Below are positions 1 to 9,210 of a stretch of 64,000 nt of DNA, piece by piece. Made by a program: the position numbers and the translations under genes. Numbering within the stretch: position 1 is the first letter of the stretch; every line of letters starts with the position of its first letter. The DNA lies in the NCBI GenBank assembly GCA_964429795.1, contig CAYSCW010000014.1:9908-73907 (forward strand), written 5' to 3'. A model generated the notes under the pieces. The model was not told the origin of the DNA. It did not search any database and was given only the letters and a program-made list of their open reading frames with translations. This stretch comes from CAYSCW01 sp964429795 (GTDB lineage Bacteria; Acidobacteriota; Aminicenantia; Aminicenantales; Aminicenantaceae).

Positions 1-37
1 AAAGATGTCACGAAAATGTCATGAGTAGAGCCAGAGA

Positions 38-250
38 TTGAGGATAAAACATAAATACCCATCTTCGCAATATCCCCTAAATAAAAAGACATCAGAACCA
101 CTCAAGAGCAGAGCTGTCATTGCGGGTGTGAGAGAAGGAAGCCACAGAATATATAAAAAGGGAAATAAAAGAATAATTCTTCCTTTTCATCCAGGAAGAA
201 TATTGCACCCAAAAATAGTCAAGCAGGGAATAAAACGTGTAGAAGATTGA
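38..250 (+). pseudogene. HicA-like toxin remnant
   Basis: The C-terminal half carries the HicA (YcfA-type mRNA interferase) signature: GSHRIYKKG near residue 34, then LPFHPGRILHP. HicA toxins are small double-stranded-RNA-binding-fold RNases paired with a HicB antitoxin. Compared with the family, the N-terminal strand and helix are not recognisable, a few residues are missing before the GSH motif, and the usual helix after the HPG motif is shortened. The only in-frame start is a TTG without a ribosome binding site. No hicB follows; the next gene is a histidine kinase 250 bases away. I read this as a decayed toxin gene. A divergent functional HicA starting upstream of the window is possible but less likely, because the deletions fall inside the fold. 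Confidence 0.45.
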
Positions 251-429
251 GAATAGTCCATAAATGATAATTGACTCTTCCTTTCTTATCCCTACATCCA
301 AAATCTTTTTGCGTTTTTCTCCTTGACATGTTCTGGTTACGCTATCAAATCAACTGAGTTTCCTATGTAATTATTTCTCACTTCTAACAAATTTTTCTTT
401 GACATTTGGAGACAATGTTTTACACTTTT

Positions 430-460
430 TTGACATTTTGAAGTTCAAATTCTATATAAT
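430..460 (+). promoter_or_regulatory. Sigma-70-like promoter for the two-component operon
   Basis: TTGACA at 430-435 and TATAAT at 455-460 are perfect consensus boxes, but the spacer is 19 bases, longer than the preferred 17. Transcription would start near 467 and leave about 35 bases of leader before the kinase start at 502. A second TTTGACA-type box lies near 400. The spacer length makes this a good rather than certain call. Confidence 0.5.
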
Positions 461-501
461 TTGAATGAGGCTATATGAATTAATACTCAATATCATCAGC
501 T

Positions 502-2631
502 ATGAAAATCTTTACTCAGGAGATACTGGCCAGGAGGAAAATCGTCTTTATCTTTCTTCTGGCCATTCTTCTTCCTTCCTTAGTTGTGGGTTATTTAAGC
601 TTAAGCACATTTGCCAAAAGACGAGAAGCGGTCAAACAAATTCTAGAATCAAACCTCTGGATCTCAGGCGAAGCGGCACTGAAATCCATCGAGGGAGTGC
701 TTCTTGAGCACGAAAATGAAGCTCTAAAGCCAGATCATTTTAGGCACATTATTCAGTCCAATGAAATGAGTCAAGGTTCCTCCGATAAATCCTTCTATCC
801 AAAAAACGCCGCAGGCGATCTTTTTTTGCTTGATGAGAATTATCAAATCATCATCCCCAAGACGGGAAGAGAACAGGCCTCAATCTTATCATTGGATAAA
901 AATGCCCAAGACAGCGAATTTGTTCAGACCCTAAAAAGAGCCGAATCTTTGGAATTTTCTCAAAAGGACTATTCCAGAGCCGCCGATGCTTATCAGAAAT
1001 GTGCCTCTGTGGCTCCTTATAATCAACATAAAGCCTTAGCCCTGGAAGGATTGAGTCGTTGTCTTTTTTCCTCTAAAAAATTCGATGAAGCTCACTCAAT
1101 CTACAACGAACTCTCCACCAAATATGGACAACTCCAAAACAAAGCGGGACATCCCTACGGCGTGTTGGCTTCCTTTCAAATGTATGAAATCGAGCGGCAT
1201 CAAAAAAAAGAAAAAAAGAGTTTGGAGATCTTACTCGATCTTTATGAAAAAATCAGGAACGGCACTTGGCTGGTCAATCTTCCTGTCTACGATTTTTTCA
1301 CATCTGAAATCGAATCTATTCTCGATGAGAAATGTAGAGGAGGCCAATTTCCGCAGATTCAAGAATCTTATAAGGCCCTTCAAAAACAACCTTCTTCCTA
1401 TTTGGAGTCTTTGCTTTTTACAGATTTTCTGAAGCGTGAGGCAGTTCCAAAAATAAAGGAAAAAATAACACTTACCCGAATGAGTGATGAAGCATATCGT
1501 GAACGTTTCCCTGTTATCCAGAACGATGAACTTTATTTCGTTTCTTATTCTGTCCTTCCTCGCTTCCAATCAGAGAAGACTTATTATGGGGGCTTCTGCT
1601 GGGATCTCGATTCTCTAAAAGACAGAGTGTTTCCTAAGGTCTTGGAAGACCTCAGAGAAGAAACCGGACTTCATCTTCGAATCGTCAACGAAAATGGCAA
1701 AAACATATTAACAGGCAAAGAGGAATCTATTCCTAAGGATTCTCTCCGTTTATCCTATCGACAGTTTCCCTTTCCCTGGAAATTACTTATATCTCAGCCT
1801 GCTTTGGATGACCTTGCACAGACAGCACGGCGAGAGAACTTCTTCTACGGAACGCTTCTCGCTTTTATCGTGGTCCTGATGCTCTTAGGAGCATTCCTCA
1901 TCGTGCGCGATATTTCTCGTGAATCGGAAACCACCCGTTTAAAAACAGAATTCGTCAACAATATATCTCACGAACTCAAGACTCCCCTCACTCTTATCCG
2001 CCTCTATGGGGAGACGCTCCAGCTCAAAGAAAAGCTTTCAAACGAAGAGAAGAAAGAATGCTATGAAATCATCACCAAGGAAAGCGAGCGCCTATCCCAT
2101 CTGATAAACAATGTTCTTGATTTCTCCCGAATCGACATGGGGAGAAAGGAGTTCGATTTCAAGAAAGGCAACTTAGCCCAAGTCGTTCGTGACACATTAG
2201 AATCCTACCGCTATCATCTGGAGAAGAAAGGTTTTGTTATTCACAAGGAAATTGCCTCAGACCTTCCGGAAATGATTTTCGATGGGGAAGCCATGGCCAG
2301 TGTGTTTATCAATCTGTTGAGTAATGCCATGAAATTCTCGAAGGAGACAAAAGTTGTGACCGTGAAATTATACAAAGATAACGGAAACGCAGTCCTGCAA
2401 GTCGAAGATAAAGGCATAGGAATCTCACCAAAAGAAATATCAAGAATATTCAAAAGATTTTACCGATCAAAAGATGAGATTGTCTCTGAGACCAGGGGAA
2501 GTGGATTGGGCCTCACTTTAGTCAAGCACATCACAGAGGCTCACGAAGGGAAGATTAAGGTCCAGAGTGAGCCAGGAAAAGGGAGCACATTTTCCATAAT
2601 TCTTCCGATTTCAGGCGCTAACCAAGGATAA
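502..2631 (+). CDS. Membrane sensor histidine kinase with TPR-like sensor region
   Basis: A 709-residue sensor kinase that would autophosphorylate on His490 (ISHELKTPL) and pass phosphate to the response regulator encoded 3 bases downstream. A first membrane helix covers about residues 15-35 and a second about 446-468; the roughly 410 residues between them lie outside the cytoplasm. Residues 155-205 of this region (ADAYQKC..., then FDEAHSIYNEL) resemble tetratricopeptide repeats, which is unusual for an extracytoplasmic sensor. After the second helix come HisKA, the N box (NLLSNAMKFS), G1 (EDKGIGIS) and G2 (RGSGLGLTLV). There is no HAMP domain of normal length between helix and HisKA. The start has only a weak ribosome binding site. 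The signal sensed is unknown. Confidence 0.88.
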   Translation: MKIFTQEILARRKIVFIFLLAILLPSLVVGYLSLSTFAKRREAVKQILESNLWISGEAALKSIEGVLLEHENEALKPDHFRHIIQSNEMSQGSSDKSFYPKNAAGDLFLLDENYQIIIPKTGREQASILSLDKNAQDSEFVQTLKRAESLEFSQKDYSRAADAYQKCASVAPYNQHKALALEGLSRCLFSSKKFDEAHSIYNELSTKYGQLQNKAGHPYGVLASFQMYEIERHQKKEKKSLEILLDLYEKIRNGTWLVNLPVYDFFTSEIESILDEKCRGGQFPQIQESYKALQKQPSSYLESLLFTDFLKREAVPKIKEKITLTRMSDEAYRERFPVIQNDELYFVSYSVLPRFQSEKTYYGGFCWDLDSLKDRVFPKVLEDLREETGLHLRIVNENGKNILTGKEESIPKDSLRLSYRQFPFPWKLLISQPALDDLAQTARRENFFYGTLLAFIVVLMLLGAFLIVRDISRESETTRLKTEFVNNISHELKTPLTLIRLYGETLQLKEKLSNEEKKECYEIITKESERLSHLINNVLDFSRIDMGRKEFDFKKGNLAQVVRDTLESYRYHLEKKGFVIHKEIASDLPEMIFDGEAMASVFINLLSNAMKFSKETKVVTVKLYKDNGNAVLQVEDKGIGISPKEISRIFKRFYRSKDEIVSETRGSGLGLTLVKHITEAHEGKIKVQSEPGKGSTFSIILPISGANQG

Positions 2632-2634
2632 AAA

Positions 2635-3333
2635 ATGAAAGAAAAAATACTCATCATTGAAGATGAAGAGGATCTGGTGAAAGGATTAAAACTCAACTTG
2701 GCGGATGAGGGATATGAAGTGGATTGGGCTTATGACGGTGAGGATGGCTTGCGCAAAGCCTTGGAAGAAGCCCCAGACCTGATCATCCTTGATATCATGC
2801 TTCCCAAGATGAATGGACTGGATATATGTCGAGAGCTCCGTCAAAAAAACATGAATATTCCTATTATCATGCTCACCGCCAAGGGAAAAGAAATCGACAA
2901 GGTGGTGGGGCTGGAAATAGGAGCCGACGACTATATGACTAAGCCTTTCAGCATCCGCGAACTTTTAGCCCGAGTAAAAGCTCACCTAAGGCGTAAGAAA
3001 AGGGAAGGAGAAACGGTTCCCCAACTCTATGGCTTCGGCGATGTGGAAATTGATTTCGCTCATTTTAAAGTCAGGCGTGCGGGAAAGGAATTTGACCTCA
3101 CCTCCCTGGAGATGGAAATTCTCAAATATTTTATTGCTCATAAGAGTGAGGTTGTCACAAGGAGAGTTTTGTTGGACAAGATCTGGGGATACGAAAGCTA
3201 TCCTACCACTCGCACCATCGACAACCATATCCTGAAATTGCGGAAAAAAATCGAGGACGATCCCTCCCATCCTGAGCATATCCTTTCTGTCTATGGCGAA
3301 GGATACCGATTCATTGGGGTCAGACCTTCATAA
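2635..3333 (+). CDS. OmpR/PhoB-family response regulator
   Basis: A 232-residue DNA-binding regulator, the partner of the preceding kinase (3-base gap, clearly co-transcribed). The receiver domain fills residues 1-120 with acidic residues EDEED at 9-13, phospho-acceptor Asp53 (LIILDIMLP), Thr81 and Lys103 (TKPF), all intact. Residues 130-230 form the winged helix of the OmpR type, with LTSLEMEIL and the C-terminal SVYGEGYRF hairpin. Its target genes are unknown; the PD40 gene downstream has TTTGACA-like boxes in its own upstream region and is a reasonable candidate. Confidence 0.93.
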   Translation: MKEKILIIEDEEDLVKGLKLNLADEGYEVDWAYDGEDGLRKALEEAPDLIILDIMLPKMNGLDICRELRQKNMNIPIIMLTAKGKEIDKVVGLEIGADDYMTKPFSIRELLARVKAHLRRKKREGETVPQLYGFGDVEIDFAHFKVRRAGKEFDLTSLEMEILKYFIAHKSEVVTRRVLLDKIWGYESYPTTRTIDNHILKLRKKIEDDPSHPEHILSVYGEGYRFIGVRPS

Positions 3334-3510
3334 CTTTTATAAATAGTTTTCTTTCTAACGTAAACTTGCCATCAAAAAATTTATGAAGGTTTGGCCCCGA
3401 TGTATCTATGACAATCTTTGACATTCTTTTACTTTTGTTTGACAACATGCGGGACCGAAAAAGCTATATTGGTGGTAAATGAACAAAATTCACCAGCAGG
3501 AGGCAGCATC

Positions 3511-5634
3511 ATGAATCTAAAAAAATCATTGTTATTAATTGCCTTTGTGGCAAGTATCCTTGTGGCTTTTGGCTTCCAGAACTCCTCCGAACACAAGGTA
3601 CTCTTCGAAAAGGCCAAATTCACAATGGAAACTAAAGGCGACCTCAAAGGAGCCATCGACCTTTTTGAAAAAATCATCCAAAAGTACCCGGACCAGAGAG
3701 AGTATGCCGCAAAAGCCCAACTCTATATCGGAATCTGCTATGAAAAGCTTGGGGTTAAGGAAGCACAAAAAGCCTATCAGAAAGTGATTGATAATTATCC
3801 TGAGCAACAGCAAGAAGTTGCCATTGCCAAAGAAAAGCTCACCAGTATAGCCAAATCGCTGGAAAAAATTCCTCACAAACCCACCTTCAAAAAAATACGC
3901 ATCCCCGCCAATCCTGGTAATGGCGTGCTCTCAGCTGATGGGAAAAAACTCGCTTTCATATCTGAAGATCGTCTCTGGATTATACCCGTCGCTGGTAAAG
4001 TGGAGCCGGATCTTGCCGGAGAGCCCGTCACCCTGACCGAACCGATAGAAGCCTGGAATATGAGCAGTACCCTTGCCTGGTCTGCGGATGGGAAGTGGAT
4101 TGCCTTTAACGCCGAAAAGGATGACGAAGATATCATCTATGTCATCTCATCCGAGGGAGGAGAACCCCTTGAAGTCCCGTTCAAGCCGAATAGACAGGGC
4201 CACCCATATTTCTTTCGCCTCAGCCTATCACCTGAAGGAAAGATTCTGGCCTTTTCAGCGCGGGATGAACATGAAAAGGATTTTATGCGAAATCCTGAAA
4301 AATATTTCTTAGGAACGATTCCTGTTAAAGGAGGAGAAATAAATAAATTAGATATAGGTTACGCTGGACAACCTGCTTTCTCTCCTGATGGAAAAAAGAT
4401 CGCCTATGTTAAGGGATATCCCTTTAAAGATGGCGAAAAGTTGAGGCATACATTTGATGTATGGGTGGTCCCCGCTACAGGAGGAAAGTCCGTTCAAATT
4501 AGCGATTGTCCCCCCGGCTCACGAGCCAGGGGTCCTGTCTGGTCGCCAGACGGGAAGATGATAGCTTTCATCCACGAAAAGCCTGATGATGGTAATTGGA
4601 GTAAAGATTTGTGGATTGTTCCAGTGATTGAGCACGGAAAGCCCGCCGCTCCTCTGGCGAAAACAGGGCTTCCCCTGATGACATCTCACTTTATTGCCGG
4701 TTGGACACCCGATAATAAGATTGGCCTTCATCTAATGAACCCCGAGCATAATGCCGTCTACACAGTCCCTGCCTCCAGCGGTAAAGCTGTCCAAGTCTCC
4801 CCACTCTGTCAACCGGAAAATCCAAGATGGTCTCCAGACGGGAAAACAATATTCTTTTTGGACGCTGGTAAGATCGTCTCAGTTCCTGCTGGAGGCGGTG
4901 AAATGACAAAGATTCCTTTCGGCTCAGATAAAAATATCTTCGAATCTATGCCAGGAGGTGGAAATGATATCTCCCCTGATGGGACGAAGATTGTCTTTTC
5001 TGGAGGCAAGAGTTTTATCAAAGAGAACAAGAGAGAATGGGAAGTGGATATTTATACCATATCAACGGAGGGAGGAGACCTGAAAAAAATTACAAAAAGC
5101 CCCACCCAGGACCGTTTTCCTTGCTGGTCTCCAGACGGGAAAAAGGTCGCATTTATTCGAGCGCATGGATTATCCGAGGGCGAATGGATATCGAATATCT
5201 ACATCGTTCCAGCTGAGGGAGGAGAAGTCAAGCAGATCACATCTGATAAAGATCAAGTCTACTGGTCATGCATCGACTGGTCTCCCGACGGAAAATCAAT
5301 CTCTTATTTCTCCGAAGACAAAACAATCAAGGCTGTTCCTGTCGAAGGCGGTAAACCTCGAGTCATCGCTCATGTAGATAAACTATACAACCATTATGAA
5401 CTGGCCTGGTCACCTGATGGCGAGAGGCTTGCGTATACGTGCGAAGGCAAGATCTGGATCGTTCCAAAGGAGGGAGGAATCCCATTGGAGATAGAAACAG
5501 GACTGGAAGCAAGGGCCTTTAAGATGGGCTGGTCGCCTGATGGCCAAAAGATCGCTTTCACACATTGGAAGGGAGGAGACGACGAGCTGTGGATGATGGA
5601 AAACTTTTTGTCTAAAGAGAATGCCTCCAAATAA
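3511..5634 (+). CDS. Exported TPR plus WD40-like (PD40) beta-propeller protein
   Basis: I chose the ATG at 3511, giving 707 residues, because CAGGAGG sits about 9 bases upstream and the protein then begins with a signal peptide (MNLKKSLLLIAFVASILVAFG); an upstream in-frame extension is possible but lacks both. Residues 30-110 hold two TPR-like helix pairs (LFEKIIQKYPDQREYAAKAQLYIGI and the next). From about 120 onward, PD40 blades repeat the motif WSPDGKxIAF at least eight times, as in the TolB propeller. Such proteins act in the periplasm as scaffolds or substrate binders; the specific role is unknown. It is not a standard TolB, since it lacks the TolB N-terminal domain and no tol/pal genes are adjacent. 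Confidence 0.8.
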   Translation: MNLKKSLLLIAFVASILVAFGFQNSSEHKVLFEKAKFTMETKGDLKGAIDLFEKIIQKYPDQREYAAKAQLYIGICYEKLGVKEAQKAYQKVIDNYPEQQQEVAIAKEKLTSIAKSLEKIPHKPTFKKIRIPANPGNGVLSADGKKLAFISEDRLWIIPVAGKVEPDLAGEPVTLTEPIEAWNMSSTLAWSADGKWIAFNAEKDDEDIIYVISSEGGEPLEVPFKPNRQGHPYFFRLSLSPEGKILAFSARDEHEKDFMRNPEKYFLGTIPVKGGEINKLDIGYAGQPAFSPDGKKIAYVKGYPFKDGEKLRHTFDVWVVPATGGKSVQISDCPPGSRARGPVWSPDGKMIAFIHEKPDDGNWSKDLWIVPVIEHGKPAAPLAKTGLPLMTSHFIAGWTPDNKIGLHLMNPEHNAVYTVPASSGKAVQVSPLCQPENPRWSPDGKTIFFLDAGKIVSVPAGGGEMTKIPFGSDKNIFESMPGGGNDISPDGTKIVFSGGKSFIKENKREWEVDIYTISTEGGDLKKITKSPTQDRFPCWSPDGKKVAFIRAHGLSEGEWISNIYIVPAEGGEVKQITSDKDQVYWSCIDWSPDGKSISYFSEDKTIKAVPVEGGKPRVIAHVDKLYNHYELAWSPDGERLAYTCEGKIWIVPKEGGIPLEIETGLEARAFKMGWSPDGQKIAFTHWKGGDDELWMMENFLSKENASK

Positions 5635-5750
5635 GATTTTATATTTAACTCGTGTTCTCCATTTCCAAATCTTCAACAAATCGTAACACTTCCTTGACGC
5701 ATTCTTCTGAAAAAAGCTTTAAATTGTTAAAAAGGACTCTACTCAGTTTT

Positions 5751-5779
5751 TTGACCTTGAGTTATTGCTGTGATATAAA
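5751..5779 (+). promoter_or_regulatory. Promoter of the msrP-like gene
   Basis: TTGACC at 5751-5756 and TATAAA at 5774-5779 are separated by exactly 17 bases. The predicted transcription start near 5786 lies 28 bases before the chosen start codon at 5814, with the GAGGAGGG ribosome binding site in between. Confidence 0.65.
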
Positions 5780-5813
5780 GTTTTTGCAGTGAATGGAAAA
5801 GAGGAGGGTGGCC

Positions 5814-6764
5814 ATGTTGGTGAAGAAAACACCTGACATAAAATCATCTGAGATAACATATAAAAAACTCTATATGAACCGCCGCCAGTTTATCGCCGGT
5901 TCGGCCGCCCTGGCAACATCTGGACTGCTGAGTCCAGCCTTACTTCAAGAACCTGGATCAAAAACCGGCAAGAAACTCACCGTAGCGAAACGGGGAGAAC
6001 ATACGGTCCCAGAAAAACTGACTCCATATGAAGAGGCGACAACCTACACCAACTTCTACGAATTTTCCCAAGGCAAGAGATCTGTCAAAAAACTCAGTAA
6101 AGATTTCCGCACCCGCCCCTGGACTCTTTCTGTTGAGGGGTATATCGAGAGGCCAAAGACGTTTGATATCGATGAACTCACGAATATGTTTCCGCTCGAA
6201 GAGCGCATCTACCGCTGGCGATGTGTCGAAGCTTGGTCCATGGTTATCCCCTGGATAGGTTTTCCCCTTGCTGACTTCATTAAAAAATGCGGACCCACAT
6301 CCAAAGCCAAATTTGTGGAGTTCACAACCCTCTATGATCCCAAACAAATGCCCGGGCAAAGAACAAAAGTCCTTGATTGGCCCTATGTGGAAGGGCTCAG
6401 GATGGACGAGGCCATGCACCCTCTCGCCATGCTGGCTGTTGGCATGTACGGTGAGATGCTCACCAATCAAAACGGAGCTCCCGTACGGCTCGTTATTCCC
6501 TGGAAGTACGGGTTCAAGAGCGGCAAATCCATAGTAAGGATCAGGTTCATAGAGAAGGTGCCTCAAACGACCTGGAGGAAGGCACGACCGGAAGAATACG
6601 GTTTTTATGCTAACGTGAATCCCGACGTGGATCATCCTCGCTGGAGCCAGGCAAAGGAACGCCGTATAGGCGAAGGGGGCAAACGCAAGACCCTGATGTT
6701 TAACGGCTATGCTGACCAGGTGGGACACCTTTACGCGGGGATGGACCTGAAAAAATTCTATTAG
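5814..6764 (+). CDS. msrP: Tat-exported MsrP/YedY-type molybdopterin enzyme
   Basis: A 316-residue member of the sulfite-oxidase fold, matching the catalytic subunit of the periplasmic methionine-sulfoxide reductase (MsrP, formerly YedY). The twin-arginine signal (NRRQFIAGSAALATSG) starts near residue 22, and the molybdenum-ligand cysteine is in RWRCVEAW. The C-terminal block KYGFKSGKSIV is also typical. The start at 5814 is preferred over the in-frame ATG at 5793 because GAGGAGGG lies just before it. The known partner MsrQ, a haem membrane protein that supplies electrons, is not next to it here; the following genes encode an outer-membrane barrel and an unrelated membrane protein. The electron donor may be encoded elsewhere. 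Confidence 0.88.
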   Translation: MLVKKTPDIKSSEITYKKLYMNRRQFIAGSAALATSGLLSPALLQEPGSKTGKKLTVAKRGEHTVPEKLTPYEEATTYTNFYEFSQGKRSVKKLSKDFRTRPWTLSVEGYIERPKTFDIDELTNMFPLEERIYRWRCVEAWSMVIPWIGFPLADFIKKCGPTSKAKFVEFTTLYDPKQMPGQRTKVLDWPYVEGLRMDEAMHPLAMLAVGMYGEMLTNQNGAPVRLVIPWKYGFKSGKSIVRIRFIEKVPQTTWRKARPEEYGFYANVNPDVDHPRWSQAKERRIGEGGKRKTLMFNGYADQVGHLYAGMDLKKFY

Positions 6765-6925
6765 TGTATTCTTCTCAGGTGAATTCCAATTCCCAATCCT
6801 TTTAAATTGACTTCATCCTTTCTTCTGGTACATACTGAAAGAGCAAAAGCTAAGAAAAAGGAGAAAAAAAAGAGAAATAGGCAATTGAAAAGTCAAATCA
6901 CTGACGATTCAAAGGAGCATAAACC

Positions 6926-7378
6926 ATGAGGAAGCTGTCTTTGTTTCTTGGTTTAATCATTCTGCTTCTTCCTTTTAAAGCGGCTGCTCAAGAGGCCGGA
7001 TTTGGGGCAGGTGTTATTCTGGGAGAACCGACGGGGATCAGTCTGAAGAATTGGCTGACCGATAACACTGCCGTTGACTTTGGAATCGCTTGGTCATTCA
7101 CCCACAACGGCTCATTGCATCTTCACGCAGACTTTCTCGTGCACAATTTCGATCTGACAAAAGTGGAAAAGGGCAGGCTTGCAGTTTATTATGGTATTGG
7201 GGGAAGGTTTAAATCCCAAAAGAGGGAACGAGTCGGGGTTCGTTTCCCACTTGGTCTGTGCTATATTCCTGAAAAAGCGCCATTAGATATTTTCTTGGAA
7301 ATCGCCCCTCTCCTTGATCTAGCGCCTGCCACAGAATTTGGGCTAACAGGCGGCATCGGCATCAGATATTATTTCTAA
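6926..7378 (+). CDS. Small outer-membrane beta-barrel protein
   Basis: A 150-residue protein with a cleavable signal (about residues 1-21, ending AAAQ) followed by alternating amphipathic strands and a terminal aromatic residue (RYYF), the usual outer-membrane assembly signal. The composition resembles the short eight-stranded barrels found in Bacteroidota, spirochaetes and Acidobacteriota; I cannot assign a substrate. The ribosome binding site GGAG precedes the start by 8 bases. A possible TTGACT at 6807 with TACATA 16 bases later may drive it. It probably stands alone, since the next gene runs the other way. Confidence 0.65.
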   Translation: MRKLSLFLGLIILLLPFKAAAQEAGFGAGVILGEPTGISLKNWLTDNTAVDFGIAWSFTHNGSLHLHADFLVHNFDLTKVEKGRLAVYYGIGGRFKSQKRERVGVRFPLGLCYIPEKAPLDIFLEIAPLLDLAPATEFGLTGGIGIRYYF

Positions 7379-7422
7379 AAAGTTCTCAATTATTATCTCT
7401 CAATAGCTTTTGGACTATTTCT

Positions 7423-8337
7423 CTATCTAATAAGAGTGAAAGTATCGATTAGATAAAAGCATCCCAGATAAAATATAATCAAAAAAACAAAAAATAGACT
7501 TTTGATAAAAATCCTTCGCTCTAACTCTCTGTAAATCCTGGATAGAAACTGATAAAAGATAAAGACTTCCAGGGCGAAAGGCATGAATCCTGTATAGCCA
7601 AAAACGGGCATCTGGAACATACGCCAGAAATTCAGATAAGGGAGAGAATATTCCCAGTGGGAGCCAGCCCAGAAATTAAATAGCTCCCATAAAAAGCCAG
7701 CCACAAGACCGGACAGAATCCAACTCCAAATCCTTGACCAATCCTTTCTTTCTTGATCACGAAGAAGCGATTCATTTTTCAACCAATAGTTCACAGGCTC
7801 AAGCAGAAACATAAAGCAAAGCCAGATCAGAGGAAAAAACAACCCAGGCCGGAAAAGGGACAAAAACATAAAAAGAATTCCAATTAAAATGTACAGTTTG
7901 AGGAAAAAAGGATTGACTTTTATCCTGAAAAGGGCAAGCTTTTTGCCTTCTAAAAAACTCTCTAGAAAAAAAGAAACCTCCCTCAACGCAGGTATGACAG
8001 AGGCATAAGCAATAAAATATCCCAGCCACCTCTCAAAAGCACTGGAGGGCAGATTATGGTAACTCCAATTCTTCACCCTCAAGTTAAAAAGCTCAAAGAA
8101 GAGCCAGACGAAAACCGAGACAAAAGCAGTGAACAAAAAATTCCTTGTGGATTCAGAGAGAGGCGAGCGCCTTCTTGTCCTGAAATTCACGCTGTCCACA
8201 ACCAGAATGAAGGACCACCAGGCAAAACAATAAAACCACGTTTTCATAAAGGGAAGCTTTAGCATAAGAAGAATTGCGGAAATAATGAAAAGACCAAGAC
8301 CAAGAAAAAGGTTAAAGCGGATAATTTTCTCCTTCAT
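7423..8337 (-). CDS. Polytopic membrane protein with internal duplication
   Basis: A 304-residue integral membrane protein with about eight hydrophobic segments; I do not recognise its family. Two halves share the pattern W-x-x-FELFN ... NWSYHNLP (about residues 78-98) and LWELFNF ... HWEYSLP (about 215-235), each followed by a further helix. This suggests a duplicated four-helix unit with conserved Trp, Glu and Asn in or near the membrane. It is flanked by an oppositely oriented barrel gene and, across a repeat-bearing intergenic region, by a divergent gene. No catalytic motif is evident. Confidence 0.65.
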   Translation of the reverse strand: MKEKIIRFNLFLGLGLFIISAILLMLKLPFMKTWFYCFAWWSFILVVDSVNFRTRRRSPLSESTRNFLFTAFVSVFVWLFFELFNLRVKNWSYHNLPSSAFERWLGYFIAYASVIPALREVSFFLESFLEGKKLALFRIKVNPFFLKLYILIGILFMFLSLFRPGLFFPLIWLCFMFLLEPVNYWLKNESLLRDQERKDWSRIWSWILSGLVAGFLWELFNFWAGSHWEYSLPYLNFWRMFQMPVFGYTGFMPFALEVFIFYQFLSRIYRELERRIFIKSLFFVFLIIFYLGCFYLIDTFTLIR

Positions 8338-8393
8338 CTGCTGATAAAATAACGGAAATCACAGAAAAATTCAAAGTTGCTTTTGGGCAAGCA

Positions 8394-8496
8394 AGCATTT
8401 CTAAAGCCGTGATGAGTGAAGACAACTCATCCAGTTAGGTAGTGAGGCGGCGGTTCCTGTCCATCCGAAGCCCATGGTGGAGGGTGGGGAGGTCTT
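8394..8496 (+). repeat. Dispersed hairpin repeat, copy A (3' truncated)
   Basis: The left end (AGCATTTCTAAAGCCGTGATGAG) and the left arm and loop of the family are present (loop beginning GAAGCCCATGGTGGAGGG). The right arm is missing: after the loop the sequence becomes unrelated pyrimidine-rich DNA. It lies between two divergent genes. Confidence 0.75.
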
Positions 8497-8564
8497 TCTC
8501 TCTTTTCTGTTGAATAAATTCTGTTCATCAATTATATTAATTAAAAGAAATAAGGAGGAGTGAA

Positions 8565-9143
8565 ATGAGAAAATATGGTGTTGTTATCCTCATCATAGTT
8601 ATTGTTGCCGCTATATTTTTCATACTTCATAGAGCAGGATTAATGAGAACAGTGTCAACCAAAGAGCTGAGAGCTTCCATCGAACTTTTGGATATAGAAA
8701 CAAAATGGGTGGATAAACTCTACCAACCTTGGCCCCCAAAATTGACCTTGGTCCCGGCCATCTCCTTTAAAGTAAAAAATATTACAGATAAGCCGCTTCG
8801 ATACATCAATTTCAATGCCAATTTCCGGTTTCAAGACGACTATGAAAACCTAGGAGACTCTTTCCTGGCGGCTATCCGAGGCGAACCCATCATGCCTGGT
8901 GAGACGAGCGATAGGATTCTCCTGAAGAGCAATTATGGCGTGGAGGGCAGCACTTTGGCTTCCTTCGAAAACAATCCCCAGTGGAGAACTGCCATAGTCA
9001 AGCTCTTTGCCCAATCAAAAGGATCACAGTATGTGCTTCTCGGTGAGTGGAAGATCTCTAAAAAAATAGATTTTAAAGAGCCAGAGCCAGTGGGCATGGA
9101 AAAGAAAAAAGAAGAGAAGAAAGAAGAAAAGAAATTGCCTTAA
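8565..9143 (+). CDS. Single-pass membrane-anchored protein of unknown function
   Basis: A 192-residue protein with an N-terminal membrane anchor (about residues 5-22) and an extracytoplasmic domain of beta-rich character (LVPAISFKVKNITDKPLRYINFNANF), reminiscent of LEA14/FxLYD-like folds that handle 'additional' beta sandwiches; that likeness is weak. The C-terminus is a Lys/Glu-rich tail of about 20 residues. The start is strong, with AAGGAGGAG 6 bases upstream. I cannot assign a function. The arginine decarboxylase gene follows 67 bases later and may share the transcript. Confidence 0.6.
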   Translation: MRKYGVVILIIVIVAAIFFILHRAGLMRTVSTKELRASIELLDIETKWVDKLYQPWPPKLTLVPAISFKVKNITDKPLRYINFNANFRFQDDYENLGDSFLAAIRGEPIMPGETSDRILLKSNYGVEGSTLASFENNPQWRTAIVKLFAQSKGSQYVLLGEWKISKKIDFKEPEPVGMEKKKEEKKEEKKLP

Positions 9144-9210
9144 TGATAGAGGGAATCCTTCCCATCAGGCCACTTTTCCTAAAATCGATCTCAAAGAAAA
9201 AAGGAGAACG

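Noticed and set aside
465..707. 80-codon open frame overlapping the kinase start
   Set aside because: It overlaps the histidine kinase in another frame and has no family features; the kinase N-terminus with its membrane helix is the better reading.
5958..6728. 256-codon open frame antisense to the MsrP gene
   Set aside because: It lies entirely inside a well-supported gene, and the protein has no recognisable motif or ribosome binding site; the open frame follows from codon bias of the real gene.
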